A DNA stretch of 30,987 nucleotides from an uncultured Oscillospiraceae bacterium (GTDB lineage Bacteria; Bacillota; Clostridia; Oscillospirales; Acutalibacteraceae). Of the stretch, positions 30,800-30,987 are shown piece by piece. Positions within the stretch are counted from its first letter, which is position 1; the number at the start of each line of letters is the position of its first letter. Position numbers and translations under genes: made by a program. Location of the stretch: positions 1-30,987 of the forward strand of contig URYP01000016.1 in assembly GCA_900552115.1 (NCBI GenBank). Direction: 5' to 3'. Below the pieces are notes generated by a model. The model did no database searches. It was not told the origin of the DNA and was given only the letters and a program-made list of their open reading frames with translations.

Positions 30800-30987
30800 T
30801 TATTCTGGCCAGGAAGTAATCTTTTTCGTTGCATACTGCAGGATCAGCAAGGCGTCGGAAGAACCAACCTGCCCGTCGCCGTTCACGTCCGCCGCCGCTT
30901 TCTGGTCATCATTCAGCAGAACCTTGCCGGTTGCCGCCTGCAGCACCATCAGCGCATCCGCCGAATCCACCTTGCCGCTGCCGTTCA
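30800..30987 (-). CDS. C-terminal dockerin type I domain (gene cut by window edge)
   Basis: The minus strand is open from the right edge to a TAA at 30800-30802, giving the last 61 residues of a larger protein. It is a type I dockerin: two calcium-binding EF-hand-like repeats, NGSGKVDSADALMVLQAATG and DVNGDGQVGSSDALLILQYA. Each has Asx residues at loop positions 1, 3, 5 and a 12th Asp, followed by a helix. A linker (LNDDQKAAA) joins them, and the chain ends ITSWPE. Dockerins bind cohesin modules and mount enzymes on cellulosome-like scaffolds. The N-terminal catalytic part is outside the window, so the enzyme is unknown. Confidence 0.9.
   Translation of the reverse strand, partial: NGSGKVDSADALMVLQAATGKVLLNDDQKAAADVNGDGQVGSSDALLILQYATKKITSWPE

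Noticed and set aside
1..30987. Mobile elements, CRISPR arrays, phage or defence genes
   Set aside because: No repeat-spacer pattern, transposase, integrase or defence-family protein was found; gene content is conserved core genome almost throughout.

Overview
The window comes from an endospore-forming, G+C-rich member of the Clostridia, most likely an Oscillospiraceae/Ruminococcaceae-type (class Clostridia) Gram-positive. The evidence is a Bacillus/Clostridium-type housekeeping order (yicC-remA-gmk-rpoZ-priA-def-fmt-rsmB-rlmN-prpC-prkC-rsgA-thiN-spoVM), sporulation genes (spoVM, ytfJ, a dacF-type DD-carboxypeptidase), a cysteine-containing zinc-type L28 protein and a dockerin-type C-terminus at the right edge. 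I see no rRNA, tRNA, insertion sequence, prophage or CRISPR array.

Layout. 1-250: edge sequence with G/C-rich hairpins and no confident gene. 300-5447 (minus): a cytidylate-kinase-like protein with its own promoter, then a MarR regulator followed by two ABC exporter half-transporters. Their motif pattern predicts a heterodimer with one degenerate ATP site. The marR promoter carries a palindrome touching the -10 box. 5696-19429 (minus): one long colinear operon from yicC down to spoVM, with genes overlapping or a few bases apart: RNA turnover (yicC), biofilm/osmotic regulator (remA), nucleotide metabolism (gmk), RNA polymerase omega (rpoZ), replication restart (priA), N-terminal formyl-Met handling (def, fmt), a Zn membrane peptidase, rRNA methylation (rsmB, rlmN), the PrpC/PrkC phosphatase-kinase pair, ribosome assembly (rsgA), thiamine pyrophosphate synthesis (thiN), a small membrane protein and the 30-residue SpoVM.

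19619-25117 (minus): a second operon reading M50 protease, scpA, scpB, DUF2953, ytfJ, dacF-like, rluB and a GNAT-like small protein. It couples chromosome segregation (ScpAB), sporulation and cell-wall functions. 25254-27247 (plus): divergent rpmB and pncB, separated by two terminators. 27374-28441: an orphan winged-helix protein with a cut-down receiver, convergent with an ECF-like sigma factor lacking an anti-sigma neighbour. 28616-30739 (plus): CCA-adding enzyme and a YczE/YitT-like membrane protein. 30800-30987 (minus): the C-terminal dockerin of a protein that runs off the window.

Most of the window is conserved core genome. The points that deserve a second look are the spoVM gene (too short for ordinary ORF calling, GTG start), a hairpin that buries the ribosome binding site of the gene before it, scpB lacking any ATG/GTG/TTG start in the right place, the palindrome inside the sigma-factor promoter, the phosphoacceptor-less response-regulator-like protein and the dockerin.
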